DNA of 6,081 nt from Gammaproteobacteria bacterium (GTDB lineage: Bacteria > Pseudomonadota > Gammaproteobacteria > Enterobacterales > Psychrobiaceae), in NCBI GenBank assembly GCA_013214885.1, contig JABSRS010000223.1, forward strand, positions 1-6,081, given 5' to 3'. Position 1 is the first letter of the stretch; each line of letters begins with the position of its first letter. Both the position numbers and the translations under genes were made by a program. Under the pieces are notes generated by a model that worked only from the letters and a program-made list of their open reading frames with translations, had not been told where the DNA came from and ran no database searches. Below are positions 5,368 to 6,081 of this stretch, in pieces.

Positions 5368-6081
5368 TTAGATTCTAGCGTGTAACTCTTGAATTGAGGT
5401 AACCGTTGCACGGTCATCGGCCATAATGGCATCACAAGTCGCAAGTGCAGCGTTCATGGTGGTGGTGTAGCTCACCTTGTAACGTAGAGCACCGGCACGT
5501 AACTTACGTGAATCATTAATCGCTTGACGACCTTCGGTGGTATTAACAATGTACTCGTATTCACCGTTGGTGATTCTGTCAAGAATGTGCGGACGACCTT
5601 CGCTTACTTTGTTGACTAAACGTGGGTTGATACCCGCTTCACCCAAGATAATAGCTGTGCCGTGAGTTGCATCAATATCGTAACCAAGGTCTAGCAGCTT
5701 CTGCGCCAGAATAGCAACACGTCCTTTATCACTGTTACGCACAGAGATTAACGCGCGGCCTTTCTTCGGTACATTTGATGACGCGCCAAGCTGTGCTTTA
5801 GCGTAAGCTTCAGCGAACGTATCACCAACACCCATCACTTCACCAGTTGAGCGCATTTCAGGGCCTAAGATTGGGTCAGCACCGTGGAATTTGTTAAACG
5901 GCAATACAACTTCTTTAACTGAGAAGTATGGAGGAATAACTTCCTTGGTAAAGCCTTGCTCTTTAAGAGACTTACCAGCCATTACCTTAGCGGCAATCTT
6001 AGCCAGTGGCACACCAGTCGCTTTCGATACGAACGGAATGGTACGTGCGGCACGCGGGTTAACTTCAATCATATAGATTTC
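5368..6081 (-). CDS. carB: Carbamoyl-phosphate synthase large subunit, C-terminal 237 residues (partial)
   Basis: CarB joins bicarbonate, ammonia from CarA and two ATP into carbamoyl phosphate for arginine and pyrimidine synthesis in the cytoplasm. The frame is open to the right edge, starting inside the second ATP-grasp unit at [17 protein letters not shown]; the Glu and Asn of EVNPR correspond to metal ligands E841 and N843 of the E. coli enzyme. The unit ends around [11 protein letters not shown]. From [15 protein letters not shown] onwards lies the allosteric MGS-like domain. It retains [16 protein letters not shown] and the NTT of VNTTEGRQ, the positions that bind UMP, IMP and ornithine in E. 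coli. The protein ends [10 protein letters not shown], and a strong terminator follows. About 835 residues lie beyond the window. The close match to the enterobacterial type makes this the most secure call here. Confidence 0.98.
   Translation of the reverse strand, partial: EIYMIEVNPRAARTIPFVSKATGVPLAKIAAKVMAGKSLKEQGFTKEVIPPYFSVKEVVLPFNKFHGADPILGPEMRSTGEVMGVGDTFAEAYAKAQLGASSNVPKKGRALISVRNSDKGRVAILAQKLLDLGYDIDATHGTAIILGEAGINPRLVNKVSEGRPHILDRITNGEYEYIVNTTEGRQAINDSRKLRAGALRYKVSYTTTMNAALATCDAIMADDRATVTSIQELHARI

Noticed and set aside
5891..6076. Plus-strand open frame of 61 codons
   Set aside because: It is antisense to highly conserved carB sequence.

Overview
The window looks like chromosomal DNA from a marine-type gammaproteobacterium, most likely an Alteromonadales member related to Shewanella. 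This rests on the near-identity of the CarB C-terminus to the E. coli type as I remember it, on the small RluA-like pseudouridine synthase, and on a moderately AT-rich composition. It is an inference; no search was run. Every recognisable gene lies on the minus strand, so transcription runs from right to left.

From right to left: (1) the last 237 codons of carB (5368-6081), closed by a textbook rho-independent terminator at 5315-5345. (2) A two-gene unit of a single-domain rhodanese (4849-5223) and a RluA-family pseudouridine synthase (4158-4838), separated by 10 bp. (3) A leader region of 148 bp with a strong sigma70-like promoter and three to four tandem copies of an 11-bp, ribosome-binding-site-like unit. 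(4) A PAS-PAS-GGDEF signalling gene (2706-4009) broken by a single -1 frameshift near 3719-3725. (5) A heavy-metal efflux cluster: a small secreted His/Cys-rich protein resembling CzcI (2261-2614), a CzcB/CusB-type periplasmic adaptor (1071-2201), and the first 353 residues of a CzcA/CusA-type RND pump (1-1059, running off the left edge).

The metal cluster is the main functional module. The adaptor and pump would form an envelope-spanning export complex, and the small protein probably binds metal in the periplasm. No outer-membrane channel gene sits upstream of the adaptor, where many such operons carry one. The exported metal cannot be decided here, because the pump's substrate-determining membrane segments lie outside the window. 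The diguanylate cyclase carries an intact GGEEF motif, no inhibitory RxxD site, and a FixL/DosP-like histidine in its second PAS domain, but as written it cannot be translated in one piece.

No clearly new system is visible. The points most worth a second look are the frameshifted cyclase with its unusual repeated leader, the CzcI-like peptide with a CHHCCHCH cluster, and the paired direct and inverted repeats ahead of the metal operon.
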